A stretch of 64,000 nucleotides of DNA from Pseudoalteromonas sp. A25 (GCF_009176705.1 NZ_AP021847.1:362501-426500), one strand, 5' to 3'. Shown: positions 36,024 to 45,784, counted from the stretch's first letter. The notes: a model not told the origin generated them from the letters alone. Numbers and translations are program-made.

Positions 36024-37040
36024 ATGCAACTAACAACATTAAAAAAACTGATTTTTGAAAAAAATATTTTCGCTTTTTTGCGACTGGGCAAGCACGTTGA
36101 CACCGTATACCGTACCAGTTTTGTAACCGCAGCAAACGCCAGTGGCTTGCTAGAAAGTTTGCAACAAGGCAATAAAAGCCTTGAGCAACTACAACAACAC
36201 TTACGCCTAGACGGCACAAAGCAAGAAGCGCTCAGCGCCTGGCTTGAGTGTGGCGTGCGTCTAAAAGAGCTCACGTATAAAAACGGCCAATATGCCCTAA
36301 AAGGCAAACTCAGCAAACACCTTGCCAAGCAAGAAAACCAGATTGCAGCGGCCATGTTTGAAGAGGCTATAAGATACCATTACGACGCACTGCTAAGCGC
36401 ACCAACACGAATGCAAAATAATCAAGCTTACCAACTAGCAGATCAAGACGGCAGCCTTATTGCTCGTTCATCACAAATTTTAGAGCCTTTCGTTGAAGAG
36501 GCAATTGAATGGTGCCTCAAGCGTGTATCTACCGAACCAAAGCATATTTTGGAAGTAGGCTGTGGCGCGGGTCAATATTTAGTGTATCTGCATAACCGCT
36601 TACCTGCTTGTGAGATCACCGCCATCGACTATCAACTAGCCGTGGTAGAGCAAGCGCAAAGAACGCTCAGCGCCAACCAAATTACCAATATTGATTTAAG
36701 ACATGAGTCGTTCTTTGAATTAGCGGGTGAGTCCAGCTATGACCTGATCACTTTGCACAATAACATTTATTACTTCCCACAAACGCAGCGTATGCAGGTG
36801 CTTAATCATGCCTACAAGTTACTCAAACCCGGTGGCCAGTTACTGATGACCACCAGCTGCCAAGGCGGCAGTAGTGCAATCTCTGCGCTGAATTTATGGT
36901 TTAGTTTAAGTGATGTAGGCGGTGTTTTACCTGATGCAGAGCAGTTAACCAATACCCTAAAACAAGCACAGTTTAAAGAAGTACAACACAAGCGACTGAT
37001 GCCCGGTGAGAGCTACTTCGCCTTTGCCGCAACCAAATAA
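36024..37040 (+). CDS. pigF: O-methyltransferase (PigF-like)
   Basis: 338 residues. The N-terminal 90 residues form a winged-helix-like dimerisation part. The SAM site is ILEVGCGAGQYLVYL (about residues 175-190), followed by ITAIDYQLAVVEQA, LITLHNNIYYF and LLKPGGQLLMTT. PigF methylates the 4-hydroxyl of the bipyrrole aldehyde to give MBC. No PigN homologue is present, which in Serratia assists this step. Confidence 0.87.
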   Translation: MQLTTLKKLIFEKNIFAFLRLGKHVDTVYRTSFVTAANASGLLESLQQGNKSLEQLQQHLRLDGTKQEALSAWLECGVRLKELTYKNGQYALKGKLSKHLAKQENQIAAAMFEEAIRYHYDALLSAPTRMQNNQAYQLADQDGSLIARSSQILEPFVEEAIEWCLKRVSTEPKHILEVGCGAGQYLVYLHNRLPACEITAIDYQLAVVEQAQRTLSANQITNIDLRHESFFELAGESSYDLITLHNNIYYFPQTQRMQVLNHAYKLLKPGGQLLMTTSCQGGSSAISALNLWFSLSDVGGVLPDAEQLTNTLKQAQFKEVQHKRLMPGESYFAFAATK

Positions 37041-37067
37041 CACGTATTTAGAAAAAGGAATCCTTCT

Positions 37068-39770
37068 ATGAACAACACGGTGGTTAAATCTTCAACTTCC
37101 ATAACCGAGCACGTAGTAGGCTTTGCCAACGCACCCAAAAATAATGTATCGCTATTTGGGGGCAAAGGGGCCGTGCTATGCGACCTATATCAAGCAGGAC
37201 TGCCTGTACCCAACGGGTTTTGTATTAGTATTGACATGTTTAAAGCATTTATCGCTCATTATGACCTGCTTGCTAAACATCCCATCAATGAAGGTATTGA
37301 ACAATGGCGCAGTTTGGCAAAGGCCATTATTGAAAGTTCAATGCCAAGCGAGCTGGCAGACTTGATAACCTGTGAACTGGTTAATCTAAGTGGGCCGGTC
37401 GCAGTGCGCTCATCAGCCACCGATGAAGACGGTCAAAGCCACTCTTTTGCTGGGCAGCATTTAACTAAGCTTGGTCAGCAAGGCGAGAGTGAAATACTCG
37501 ATGCAGTGAAGGCTTGCTGGGCGTCTGCATTTAGTGATGCGGCATATGAATACCGCAAAGCCACGGGTCAACAAACTGAACTCCCTACCATGGCGGTTGT
37601 TGTTCAACAAATGAAGTTTGGCGATGTCTCGGGGGTCGCGTTTGGTCAACACCCAACCAGCCTCAATAAAAACGAATTTTTAATCGAAGGCTGCTTTGGT
37701 CTATGTGAGGGACTCGTATCAGGGCAAGTCAGCAGCGACAGCTTTGTTATCGACAAGCAAACCAACGAGCTTATCTCTCAGTCGATTCAAAACAAGCAAC
37801 AGCAAATTGTGTATCTCGATGGGCAAATCAAAAAAGTGGATATTCCAAAGCAGATGCAAAGTGAGCCCACTTTAGACCCTATGACCATTAAAAGTCTGGG
37901 CAAACTCCTGCACCAAGTTGAAGACTTTTACGGTAAAGCCCAAGATGTTGAGTGGACGCTTAGCGAAGGCAAATTATGGTTGCTGCAAAGCCGACCTATC
38001 ACTTCTATTGCCCAAGACAATAGCGATGACAATTTCTATTTAGGCAACCGCTCTGAGCAGCTGCAAAAAGATATCTTATGGTCACGTATGGATATCGGTG
38101 AGATTTTTACCGGCCGTATGACGCCACTGGGTTTGTCTTTTGCTCGTTATTATCAAAGCAACGTACATATTGAGTGCGGTAAAGGGCTGGGCTTACTAGA
38201 TTTAGGTGAAGCCGACGAAACCATGGCTTACTATCGCGGTCACGTTTATCTTAATGTCTCTTATACCGCTTGGCAGCTTGCACAAACTCCGGTCGGGAAA
38301 GACCAAACACCATTTTTAGTGCGCTTTAGTAGCGAAGCAATTGACTTAACTGGTTATAAAAACCCTTATGGTGAGCAGCACTCACACCCAAACTATTCAT
38401 CAGGACAATGTGTTCGTCATTGGATAAAGCAAAATATCCGCGAGTTTTTCCAAGCCAAACGTCGCGCTAAAACCATGGTTGAGTCACGCTTTAGAGAATA
38501 TGACCGTGTGCAGCTACAAAACATCGACGCCATGGACTTAAGCGCGCTACAACGCGAAATGACCCATGCACTCAAATACTTTAAAGCCATGCATGAAGGT
38601 TACCTGCCCTACTATATTAATGCATTTGCTTGTTATGGGCTGTTAGAAGAACTCAGTGCTCAGTGGCTTGGCGACAAAAGTAAGCACTTGCAAAATCAAA
38701 TAAAAGGCGACATGTCTAACTTACGCACTGTTGCCAGTGCACAAGAGCTTTGGCAATTGTGCCAAACGTTAGAACAATGGCCAAACGTACGTGATGCATT
38801 TGCCAGTCAAACCATCAGCGAAATAGATAGCTTTTTAAACAACACCACAGAAGGGCTACGATTTTCACAAGGTCCTTTGGCTAAATTTATGCGGGAAAAT
38901 GGCGTACGAGCGCGTGAAGAAATGGAGCTTACCCACCCTCGTTGGTTAGACGACCGCACCTATGTTTTACAAATGATCAAATTGTACCTAGCACAAGGGT
39001 ATGAAGTTGACGAGGCACTACAACAGCAACAGCAGCAACAACAATTAACCAGTGAAGACTTGCTCAAAGAACTTAGCTGGTCAAAACGTTGGGTGATTAA
39101 GCGTGTTATCGCCTTGTACTGTGGCTGTGCCAAGCTACGAGAAGAAACCCGCATGAGTATGATCACCTCTATTTGGTTAGTGCGCCGCGTCGTTTTTGAA
39201 GTAGCAAAACGCCTGGTAGAAGCAAAGCATTTAGATCATATTGATGACGTTGCATATCTAAACTTCGAGCAAATATTGCAATACTTAGAGGGAATGATAA
39301 GCGCTACGGAATTAACCTCTAACCAAGCGCTTCAAGCCCGCCGCGCACAATATCAAAGCTGGCTCGCTCGCCCAGAGCCGCCACTAACTTTTATCGGCAA
39401 ACCAAGCAGTCAGCCCGATTTGATCCTTGACCCAACTGCGACGTCACTCCAAGGACTTGCAACATCGAAAGGTTTTATCGAAGGAAAAGCCTGCGTTATT
39501 ACCGACCTTGCCAATCAAGTTGGCGAGTTTAAAAAAGGCGATATTCTAATAGCACCTTTTACTGATGCTTCATGGACCCCTTTATTTGCACTAGCAAGCG
39601 CCGTGGTAACCGACATTGGTTCAATGCTTTCTCACAGCTCTATTGTGGCGCGTGAATTTGGTATTCCCTGCGTTGTAAATACCAATCATGCAAGCGCTTT
39701 AATTAAGACGGGCGACCACATCATTGTAGATGCCGAAACAGGCCTAATAACATTAAAAAAGGACGACTAA
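37068..39770 (+). CDS. tamQ: PEP-synthase-like condensing enzyme (PigC/TamQ-like)
   Basis: 900 residues. N-terminal ATP-grasp domain (1-320; FGGKGAVLCDLYQAGLPVPNG, VRSSATDEDGQSHSFAGQH, VEWTLSEGKLWLLQSRP), a family-specific middle (330-760), and a C-terminal swivelling phosphohistidine domain with His856 in DIGSMLSHSSIVARE. PigC and TamQ use ATP to join MBC with the monopyrrole or the fatty amine. Here no monopyrrole genes exist, so the enamine of MBC and an alkyl amine is expected. A run of eight Gln lies near residue 655. Strong AAAAGGAA start site. Confidence 0.92.
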   Translation: MNNTVVKSSTSITEHVVGFANAPKNNVSLFGGKGAVLCDLYQAGLPVPNGFCISIDMFKAFIAHYDLLAKHPINEGIEQWRSLAKAIIESSMPSELADLITCELVNLSGPVAVRSSATDEDGQSHSFAGQHLTKLGQQGESEILDAVKACWASAFSDAAYEYRKATGQQTELPTMAVVVQQMKFGDVSGVAFGQHPTSLNKNEFLIEGCFGLCEGLVSGQVSSDSFVIDKQTNELISQSIQNKQQQIVYLDGQIKKVDIPKQMQSEPTLDPMTIKSLGKLLHQVEDFYGKAQDVEWTLSEGKLWLLQSRPITSIAQDNSDDNFYLGNRSEQLQKDILWSRMDIGEIFTGRMTPLGLSFARYYQSNVHIECGKGLGLLDLGEADETMAYYRGHVYLNVSYTAWQLAQTPVGKDQTPFLVRFSSEAIDLTGYKNPYGEQHSHPNYSSGQCVRHWIKQNIREFFQAKRRAKTMVESRFREYDRVQLQNIDAMDLSALQREMTHALKYFKAMHEGYLPYYINAFACYGLLEELSAQWLGDKSKHLQNQIKGDMSNLRTVASAQELWQLCQTLEQWPNVRDAFASQTISEIDSFLNNTTEGLRFSQGPLAKFMRENGVRAREEMELTHPRWLDDRTYVLQMIKLYLAQGYEVDEALQQQQQQQQLTSEDLLKELSWSKRWVIKRVIALYCGCAKLREETRMSMITSIWLVRRVVFEVAKRLVEAKHLDHIDDVAYLNFEQILQYLEGMISATELTSNQALQARRAQYQSWLARPEPPLTFIGKPSSQPDLILDPTATSLQGLATSKGFIEGKACVITDLANQVGEFKKGDILIAPFTDASWTPLFALASAVVTDIGSMLSHSSIVAREFGIPCVVNTNHASALIKTGDHIIVDAETGLITLKKDD

Positions 39771-40082
39771 ATGTCTATTATCATTGATAAAATTAAACTT
39801 AAATCTGCTGACAACCGTGCTGCTTTTGAGCAGTGGGTAACAGACACTGATTACCTTGCTTGTCACGATTTAGCGTCGGTAGAGCGCTTTGTTGTAAGCA
39901 AAGTGACCGATACTGACTGTGATTATGACTATGTAGAAGTTGTAAAAGTAACCAGCTTAGCGGCATTTGAGCAAGATATGCAAACCCCTCTGTTTCAATC
40001 TTTGGTTGCTCGCTTTAGTGAGCTGGCTGACGTGGTTGAAACTATTCAATCTGATGCGCTAGCGCCGGGTTATCAGTGGTAA
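39771..40082 (+). CDS. pigK: HapK/RedY-like small protein (PigK-like)
   Basis: 103 residues with the dimeric alpha-beta barrel layout of the RedY/HapK family, which is nearly confined to prodiginine-type clusters (Hahella HapK, Serratia PigK). Its biochemical role is not settled; PigK has been linked to bipyrrole formation. It begins directly after the tamQ stop with AAAGGA inside the tamQ end, so the two are coupled. Confidence 0.85.
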   Translation: MSIIIDKIKLKSADNRAAFEQWVTDTDYLACHDLASVERFVVSKVTDTDCDYDYVEVVKVTSLAAFEQDMQTPLFQSLVARFSELADVVETIQSDALAPGYQW

Positions 40083-40083
40083 A

Positions 40084-40758
40084 ATGCCCTTGCTAACATG
40101 CTACTACCCCAGCACTAACAGCGCCGTATACATCGTGCATCTCGATGTATTACAGCGGCGCTTGTCTGTTCCTTCACAGCGGCAGTACTTACTGGCACAG
40201 CTCAGTGAAGATGAACATGCCCAATACATGCGCAAGCCTTACAAACGCCAAGCACTTGCTTGGTTGGGTGCACGGCTGGGGGCTAAGTGGCTGTTAAAAA
40301 ATACGCTTTTCAGTACGCTGCCAAGCGCAAAGATACAAATACAAAAAACGGCCAATGGCGCGCCATTTTGTGCGCGCTCAGGTCGTCCATTAAGCATTAG
40401 CCACAGTAACACGCTTGCAGGCGCAGCAATCAGCAATCACCCTGTGGGTTTAGATTTAGAGTTCAGCGAGCGCTTTTCGGCACTGCCAACACCTTGGATA
40501 AGTCCACAAGAAAAACAGGCTCACCCTAATCTAACCATCAGCCAACTGTGGTGTATTAAAGAAGCGCTATACAAAGCGGCTGGCTTTGGTCCATTTACTC
40601 AGTTTTGCCGCGCTATTGAGCTTGAGCACACAACACACAAACAGCTTACGGTTCGCCACACAACAAGCAAAAAACAACCAATACAGAAAACATGGCGCTA
40701 TAACCGATGGCAGCTCAAACAACACGATATTCTATTCCTAGAGCCATATTATGAATGA
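40084..40758 (+). CDS. pigL: Sfp-type phosphopantetheinyl transferase (PigL-like)
   Basis: 224 residues. Signature regions are ISHSNTLAGAAISNHPVGLDLEFSE (magnesium Asp/Glu in GLDLE) and WCIKEALYKAAGFG. It should convert the carriers of the operon (TamA C-terminus, PigG-like, PigH-like) to their holo form. One base separates it from the pigK-like stop, and it overlaps the next gene by 8 bases. Confidence 0.9.
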   Translation: MPLLTCYYPSTNSAVYIVHLDVLQRRLSVPSQRQYLLAQLSEDEHAQYMRKPYKRQALAWLGARLGAKWLLKNTLFSTLPSAKIQIQKTANGAPFCARSGRPLSISHSNTLAGAAISNHPVGLDLEFSERFSALPTPWISPQEKQAHPNLTISQLWCIKEALYKAAGFGPFTQFCRAIELEHTTHKQLTVRHTTSKKQPIQKTWRYNRWQLKQHDILFLEPYYE

Positions 40759-42451
40759 ACACAACAACGCCTTTATACACGCGGCGCAACATCTAGAAAA
40801 CAACCTAAGCGATCCGACTCAAGATACATCAGTTATTAATTTTGCCCGCTCTGTAGCAATTGATGAGCAGCAAGAATTTCCAAGGGAATACTTAAGTCAT
40901 TTACATAGCTTGAATTACTTTGACCAATTTGTTCCTCACTCCCTCGGTGGAACATTAAGCGATCTTTCAGAGCTATTAATGGCCTGTCGACTGGTCTCAA
41001 GACGAGACCTAAACGCCGCAATCGCCAGTGGCCAAACGATGCTAGGCGCCTTACCCGTCTGGTTGTGTGGCAGTGACGCGCAAAAAAAACGACTGAGCAG
41101 CCATATTTTACAAGGCCACTTAGGTTGTTTAGCGCTGACAGAGAAAAAACATGGTAGCAATCTGTTAGCCAGCGAAGTCACCGCCACAGTTGACCAAGAC
41201 GGTTATCGACTCAACGGCGAAAAATGGCTGATTAATAACGCCACGCAAGGCCATACCATGACCTTGTTGGTACGCAAGATTGAGCCAAATGGACGAGAGT
41301 CTTTAGCTGTGATGCTGCTTGATAAAGCAAAGCTCAGTGATTATGAAAACATCGAAAAAATCGCAACCCACGGTATTCGCTGCGCCGATATCAGCGGTAT
41401 CCGTTTTCACAATACGTTAGTAGCTAAAGATTGTTTAATCGAAACCGCCGAACCGGGCATTTTCGGCGTACTTAAAGCACTGCAGATCTCTAGAATCTTG
41501 TGCGCTGGCTTCTCGTTAGGCGCATTTGATACCTGTTTACGCGTGACATATGAATTCGCGCAAAATCGCGCACTTTATCAAAAAACAGTGCTTTCAATGC
41601 CAACCGTGCAACAAGGACTAGGACGTAGTTTTGCCAAACTGCTGTTAGCTGAAATACTTGCAACTGCGAGCATTCGGGCGGTCAGTCATGCCAGTCGCTC
41701 ACTAAGTATGTACTCTGCCGCTTGTAAATATTGGGTCCCACGCCAGACTGAGCTGGCGCTTGATGAACTCAAGGTCATTTTGGGCGCTAGGTACTATTTA
41801 CGCGAAGAGCACTGTAGTGGTATTTTCCAAAAAATGCTCAGAGACAATGCCGTAGTCTCCTTGTTTGATGGCAGTAGCCAAGTAAATCTTGGTTTGATCT
41901 CGGCGCAAACTAACGCTATCTCAGCACAATTACTAAAAACACCAAGTTGCCACGAAGAGTTAAGCCAGTGGTTTAGCCTTGATGAAAGTAAACCATTTGC
42001 AGCACTCGACCAACAGCAATTTGCCGTTAATAATGCAGGCCAAGACCCTATTCTTAGCGCATTTTTGGCACGCTTTAGCGACGGTTCTCAAAACCACCTT
42101 CCACCATCGGTCATGACCCAGTGTTTAATACTGAAACAGCGTATTTTAAGCTGGTGCGATGATGTACAAACGCTGCAACAAACCGAACAAAATGAGCCAA
42201 CCAGCGTTGTGCGTTTTAATAAAGCAAAACAATACACAACACTATTAAGTGCAGCATGTTGCGCGCTGTTTATTATTCATAACGAAACACATCCACTGCT
42301 TGGTAACGCCGACATCGCCACTGATTTGCTCTCATTAGTACTCAATGATGATGACATGTGGTTGCCTTCAAAAGCACTACTTGAGGCATTAGATGAGCAA
42401 AACCAGCACCATAAGTTGTTTTCATTGTTCCCTATCTCATTGGCAAAGTAA
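40751..42451 (+). CDS. tamP: Long acyl-CoA dehydrogenase-like flavoprotein (TamP-like)
   Basis: 566 residues, about 170 more than a usual acyl-CoA dehydrogenase; the extra part is the C-terminal all-alpha segment after residue 390. Family motifs are ALTEKKHGSNLLASEV (FAD loop), GYRLNGEKWLINNATQG and QKMLRDNAVVSLFDGSSQVN. TamP is proposed to put a double bond in the fatty chain of tambjamine YP1. This is the second dehydrogenase of the operon, and it lacks the PigA-specific SAHLCAC segment, so the fatty branch is the better fit. Last gene of the operon. Confidence 0.75.
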   Translation: MNEHNNAFIHAAQHLENNLSDPTQDTSVINFARSVAIDEQQEFPREYLSHLHSLNYFDQFVPHSLGGTLSDLSELLMACRLVSRRDLNAAIASGQTMLGALPVWLCGSDAQKKRLSSHILQGHLGCLALTEKKHGSNLLASEVTATVDQDGYRLNGEKWLINNATQGHTMTLLVRKIEPNGRESLAVMLLDKAKLSDYENIEKIATHGIRCADISGIRFHNTLVAKDCLIETAEPGIFGVLKALQISRILCAGFSLGAFDTCLRVTYEFAQNRALYQKTVLSMPTVQQGLGRSFAKLLLAEILATASIRAVSHASRSLSMYSAACKYWVPRQTELALDELKVILGARYYLREEHCSGIFQKMLRDNAVVSLFDGSSQVNLGLISAQTNAISAQLLKTPSCHEELSQWFSLDESKPFAALDQQQFAVNNAGQDPILSAFLARFSDGSQNHLPPSVMTQCLILKQRILSWCDDVQTLQQTEQNEPTSVVRFNKAKQYTTLLSAACCALFIIHNETHPLLGNADIATDLLSLVLNDDDMWLPSKALLEALDEQNQHHKLFSLFPISLAK

Positions 42452-42536
42452 GCTCGCACCTTGCCAATAAAGGGACATTGCCAGGCAACTCAGCATTTGC
42501 TAGAGTTGTTTGGCTGTCACTATAAAAGATAACATC

Positions 42537-43025
42537 ATGAAAATTAAAAGCCTTTTTTTACCTTTACTGCTGCTAAGCAATGCCGCCTTGGCATTACCAG
42601 AACACATTATTTTATTTCGCCACGCTGAAAAAGCTAAAGGCACGAACCCCGAATTACTCGAAGCAGGGCAACAAAGAGCGCACCACCTAGCTACTCTTTT
42701 TAGTGAGTTATCAATCAGTCATTTATTTAGTACTGATTACAAGCGTACTCAGCAAACTATCGCACCTTTGGCGCACACACATAACTTGCCAGTGCAAAGC
42801 TACGACCCCAGTAATTTAAAAGCCTTTGCCGAACAACTGAAGAAGCTTAAAGGTAATATTGTGGTGGCAGGTCACAGTAACACCACTCCAGAGCTGGTTA
42901 ATTTTCTCAGTGCACAACAAGTCAGTATTAGTGAAGATGAATTTAATAAAGTATTTGTGGTCTCTTTTTCCGATAAAAACAAGGCGCACGTTTTAACGCT
43001 TAGCTCAGACATCAAGGGTAAATAA
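42537..43025 (+). CDS. Exported histidine phosphatase family protein
   Basis: 162 residues from the ATG at 42537, which gives a clean signal peptide (MKIKSLFLPLLLLSNAALA). The catalytic motif is LFRHAEKAKG with the phosphorylated His in RHAE, and the second His lies in VVAGHSNTTPELV. Likely a small periplasmic phosphatase of the SixA/PGAM branch. It begins 85 bases after the pigment operon and overlaps the convergent MocR gene by 14 bases; no link to the pigment is evident. Confidence 0.85.
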   Translation: MKIKSLFLPLLLLSNAALALPEHIILFRHAEKAKGTNPELLEAGQQRAHHLATLFSELSISHLFSTDYKRTQQTIAPLAHTHNLPVQSYDPSNLKAFAEQLKKLKGNIVVAGHSNTTPELVNFLSAQQVSISEDEFNKVFVVSFSDKNKAHVLTLSSDIKGK

Positions 43026-44493
43026 CGCGCATTAGTGCCATAAGCCCAGCATGCATCTGCGCTTCACTTTGCCCTGCAAAACCGAGTCGAATATGACTAA
43101 CGTCACACGTATTTGGCTTTAATGAACGCACGCTATGGGCAAAGTAAAATTCGTCTTCTGTTTGCAAATAGATACCCTGCTCGTGTGCACGACGCTTCAC
43201 ATCTTGCACATTAACTTGGCAATTCACCCACATCGCCATTCCTCCATCAGGTTGCAAAAATTGCAAAGGCAACCCTTGGCGCTGGCATTGGGTTAAGGTA
43301 TCCGCCATCGCTTGGTAACGCACTTTGTATAGCTTAGTTGTGCGCTTAAGGTGTCGTTCAAAATCTCCGCTAGACATCCAGTGAGCAACAGCAAGTTGGG
43401 TTAATACATCATTTTTATGATTAATAAGCTGTTTGTGGGCGCGCATTTGCGCCAATATTTGCCCACAAGCGGTTACATAACCTACTCGAGCTCCTGCAAA
43501 CATCAATTTTGAAAATGTAGAAATATAAATCACGATCCCTGCTGGGTCATCAGCAGCCATTGGCTGTAACGGTTGGCATTGATAGTGAAACTCATGGTCG
43601 TAATCGTCTTCAATGATAACCACACCATGCTCATAACAAAGACGATAAATTTGCAACCGCCGTGTAGGTGATAAAGTCACTGTTGTAGGGTATTGATGTA
43701 ATGGCGTTAAATACAACATCTTAATTTTGTATTGCTTTAACTGTTTGGCAAAATCATCTACACACAACCCTTGCTCATCCTGTTTAATATCAACCAAACG
43801 AGCTCCGCATGAAGAAAATGCGCGGCGAGCTGGCGGATAGCCTAATGTTTCGCAAGCAATATAATCACCTGGTGATATAAATGATCTCGCCGCCAAAAAT
43901 AATGCTTCTTGTGAGCCATTGCATATCAGCAGATCATTGCACTTTAAACTTCTCGCGCGCACTAGGTAATCTTGTATTTGTGCTTTGAGCTCACTTACTC
44001 CTGCAATTTCACCGTAATGTAGTTGGTTTATATCAATATGTCGGCACGCTTTAGTAACTGCACGCTTGTATTCATTAAACGGAAAACGATTGATATCCGG
44101 TAAACCTCCGGCAAAATTATACTTGTAGTCGTTAATATTAATCGTTTTGGGCTCTGGTAAAGGGTCTGCAAAAGATAAGTTCATTTTCTCATAAGCAGGC
44201 TGCTTTTTTTGCTGTGAGCTTGACTCTATTGGCAAAGAGCGCGTAACAAAGTACCCCGACTTTTCACGCGACTCTAGCCACCCTTCAGCAACCAACAACT
44301 GCAAGGCATTCATCACCGTATGGCGGTTTAATTGATAAGCCACTGACATGGCACGCGCCGAGCTAAGTTTAGTTCCCTTAAGCAGTTTTCCGCTTTTAAT
44401 AGCATCTCTAAAGGCTTGTGCTAATTGCAAGTATATCGCCCCACGACTTTTACTCGCTTTAAAATCTATCGGGTGCACAACAATTTCTCTCAA
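43012..44493 (-). CDS. MocR-type regulator (GntR helix-turn-helix fused to aminotransferase fold)
   Basis: 493 residues. The GntR winged helix (10-75; LQLAQAFRDAIKSGKLLKGTKLSS, YQLNRHTVMNALQLL) is joined to a class I aminotransferase fold (120-490) with the PLP lysine in STFSKLMFAGARVGYV. MocR proteins use PLP or a PLP adduct as effector and often control adjacent divergent genes. The acetyltransferase/flavin pair starts 128 bases away on the other strand. Confidence 0.92.
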   Translation of the reverse strand: MREIVVHPIDFKASKSRGAIYLQLAQAFRDAIKSGKLLKGTKLSSARAMSVAYQLNRHTVMNALQLLVAEGWLESREKSGYFVTRSLPIESSSQQKKQPAYEKMNLSFADPLPEPKTININDYKYNFAGGLPDINRFPFNEYKRAVTKACRHIDINQLHYGEIAGVSELKAQIQDYLVRARSLKCNDLLICNGSQEALFLAARSFISPGDYIACETLGYPPARRAFSSCGARLVDIKQDEQGLCVDDFAKQLKQYKIKMLYLTPLHQYPTTVTLSPTRRLQIYRLCYEHGVVIIEDDYDHEFHYQCQPLQPMAADDPAGIVIYISTFSKLMFAGARVGYVTACGQILAQMRAHKQLINHKNDVLTQLAVAHWMSSGDFERHLKRTTKLYKVRYQAMADTLTQCQRQGLPLQFLQPDGGMAMWVNCQVNVQDVKRRAHEQGIYLQTEDEFYFAHSVRSLKPNTCDVSHIRLGFAGQSEAQMHAGLMALMRVIYP

Positions 44494-44523
44494 TTAAAAG
44501 GCTCGCAATTACATTAGCGCAAC

Positions 44524-44585
44524 ACATAATTCTGGTCTAGATAAAAAATAAAAACTGGTTGTTTAGTTTAAACCAAAAAATTTTA
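44524..44585. promoter_or_regulatory. Possible MocR operator region
   Basis: Within the divergent spacer, CTGGT occurs twice in direct orientation (near 44532 and 44552), and the second copy is part of TGGTT-N10-AACCA. MocR proteins often bind such mixed direct/inverted half-sites. Placement fits; assignment is tentative. Confidence 0.35.
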
Positions 44586-44621
44586 AAGTACGTGCATCAT
44601 TAATCACTCAAGAGCTTCAAT

Positions 44622-45197
44622 ATGTTAGAAAAACGTACTTTAAGCACTGATAAAGTCAGCCTAAAACCCTTATTAGAACAGCACTTAGACGAACTTTTTA
44701 ATGCAGGGCAAGACCCCAAATTATGGCGTTGGATCTTAGATAACTATTGCAAAACCCCACAAAGACTCAGTGACTGGTTTCATAAAACGGCACAATTTGA
44801 TGCGCAGCAGCAATTAGTGATGGGAATTTACTGCAACACCCAACAAAGAATTGTTGGCACCACTCGATTGTTTAGACTTGATAAACATAACCTAAGTGCT
44901 GAAATTGGCCACACTTTTGTGGGTGTGCCTTGGCAGCGTAGCTGTATAAACACCCACAGCAAATATCTGTTACTAAAATACGCATTTGAAACACTCAAAC
45001 TTGTGCGTGTCACATTTGGCACCCATGAAAGCAATCAACAATCAAGAGATGCCATTGCGCGTTTAGGTGCTCGCTTTGAAGGTATTCAGTTTAAAAATAG
45101 AAAGCTCGTTGATGGTAGCTTTAGAAACAGTGCTTTATTTAGCATTATCGACAGCCAGTGGCCTCAAATAAAACAACAACTGGAGAGCAAACTGTGA
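44622..45197 (+). CDS. GNAT acetyltransferase, RimJ-like
   Basis: 191 residues. It begins LEKRTLSTDKVSLKPLLEQHLDELF and has EIGHTFVGVPWQRSCINTHSKYLLLKYAFE, the RimJ/RimL family segment, and the tail ESNQQSRDAIARLGARFEGI. Probably acetylates a small amine or a protein N-terminus. It forms a coupled pair with the PaiB-like gene, recalling the PaiA/PaiB pairing. Confidence 0.88.
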   Translation: MLEKRTLSTDKVSLKPLLEQHLDELFNAGQDPKLWRWILDNYCKTPQRLSDWFHKTAQFDAQQQLVMGIYCNTQQRIVGTTRLFRLDKHNLSAEIGHTFVGVPWQRSCINTHSKYLLLKYAFETLKLVRVTFGTHESNQQSRDAIARLGARFEGIQFKNRKLVDGSFRNSALFSIIDSQWPQIKQQLESKL

Positions 45198-45784
45198 CCT
45201 ATCCACCACGACACTTTCAAGATGATAACCAAGAGCGGATTTTGGCTTTGGTAGAGCAAGCGCCTTTAGCAACTATTTTATTCGGACCTGAAAACGAACA
45301 ACTCAATGACGCGGTTTATGCGCCCCTAATATTTGATAGTTCAAAGCAATTATTTATCGGACATATTGCGGCCAACAATCCACTAGCACAACATCAAAGT
45401 ACGGTGGTTAAAATGCTGTTTCAAGGCCCTAATGGATATCTATCGCCTAACCATAGTGACGCATTAGTCGTGCCTACTTGGCTCTATGCGAATGCACAAT
45501 TAAGTGGTCAATTTCAGATGGTCAATGACTATGAGCAAAAGCTGAGCATGATGAATTTGATCACCGACCATTTTGAGCGCACATTTGACAGGCCTTGGCC
45601 GGTATCAGCCCTTGATGACGCCAAGCGAGATACTATGTTCAAGCATATTGAGTTTTTCACTGTTGATGTACAACACTGGCAAGGTCACTTTAAGCTTAGT
45701 CAAAACAAACCACAGCGGGTGAGAGAGCAAATCAAACAAAGCTTGTCTAATCAAGGTTATAAAGAATTAGCGACATTGATCTAA
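45194..45784 (+). CDS. PaiB-like FMN-binding protein
   Basis: 196 residues from the GTG at 45194, which overlaps the acetyltransferase stop (GTGA) and follows GGAGAGCAAACT at proper distance; the longer frame from 45158 is not favoured. The protein begins TYPPRHFQDDNQERILALVEQAPLATI and has the LYANAQLSGQF and PWPVS segments of the PaiB split-barrel flavin family, often annotated as transcriptional regulators or FMN oxidoreductases. Confidence 0.87.
   Translation: MTYPPRHFQDDNQERILALVEQAPLATILFGPENEQLNDAVYAPLIFDSSKQLFIGHIAANNPLAQHQSTVVKMLFQGPNGYLSPNHSDALVVPTWLYANAQLSGQFQMVNDYEQKLSMMNLITDHFERTFDRPWPVSALDDAKRDTMFKHIEFFTVDVQHWQGHFKLSQNKPQRVREQIKQSLSNQGYKELATLI

Noticed and set aside
42443..42470. 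TTGGCAA/TTGCCAA stem as operon terminator
   Set aside because: A 7-base stem with a long loop and no T-run is too weak to call.
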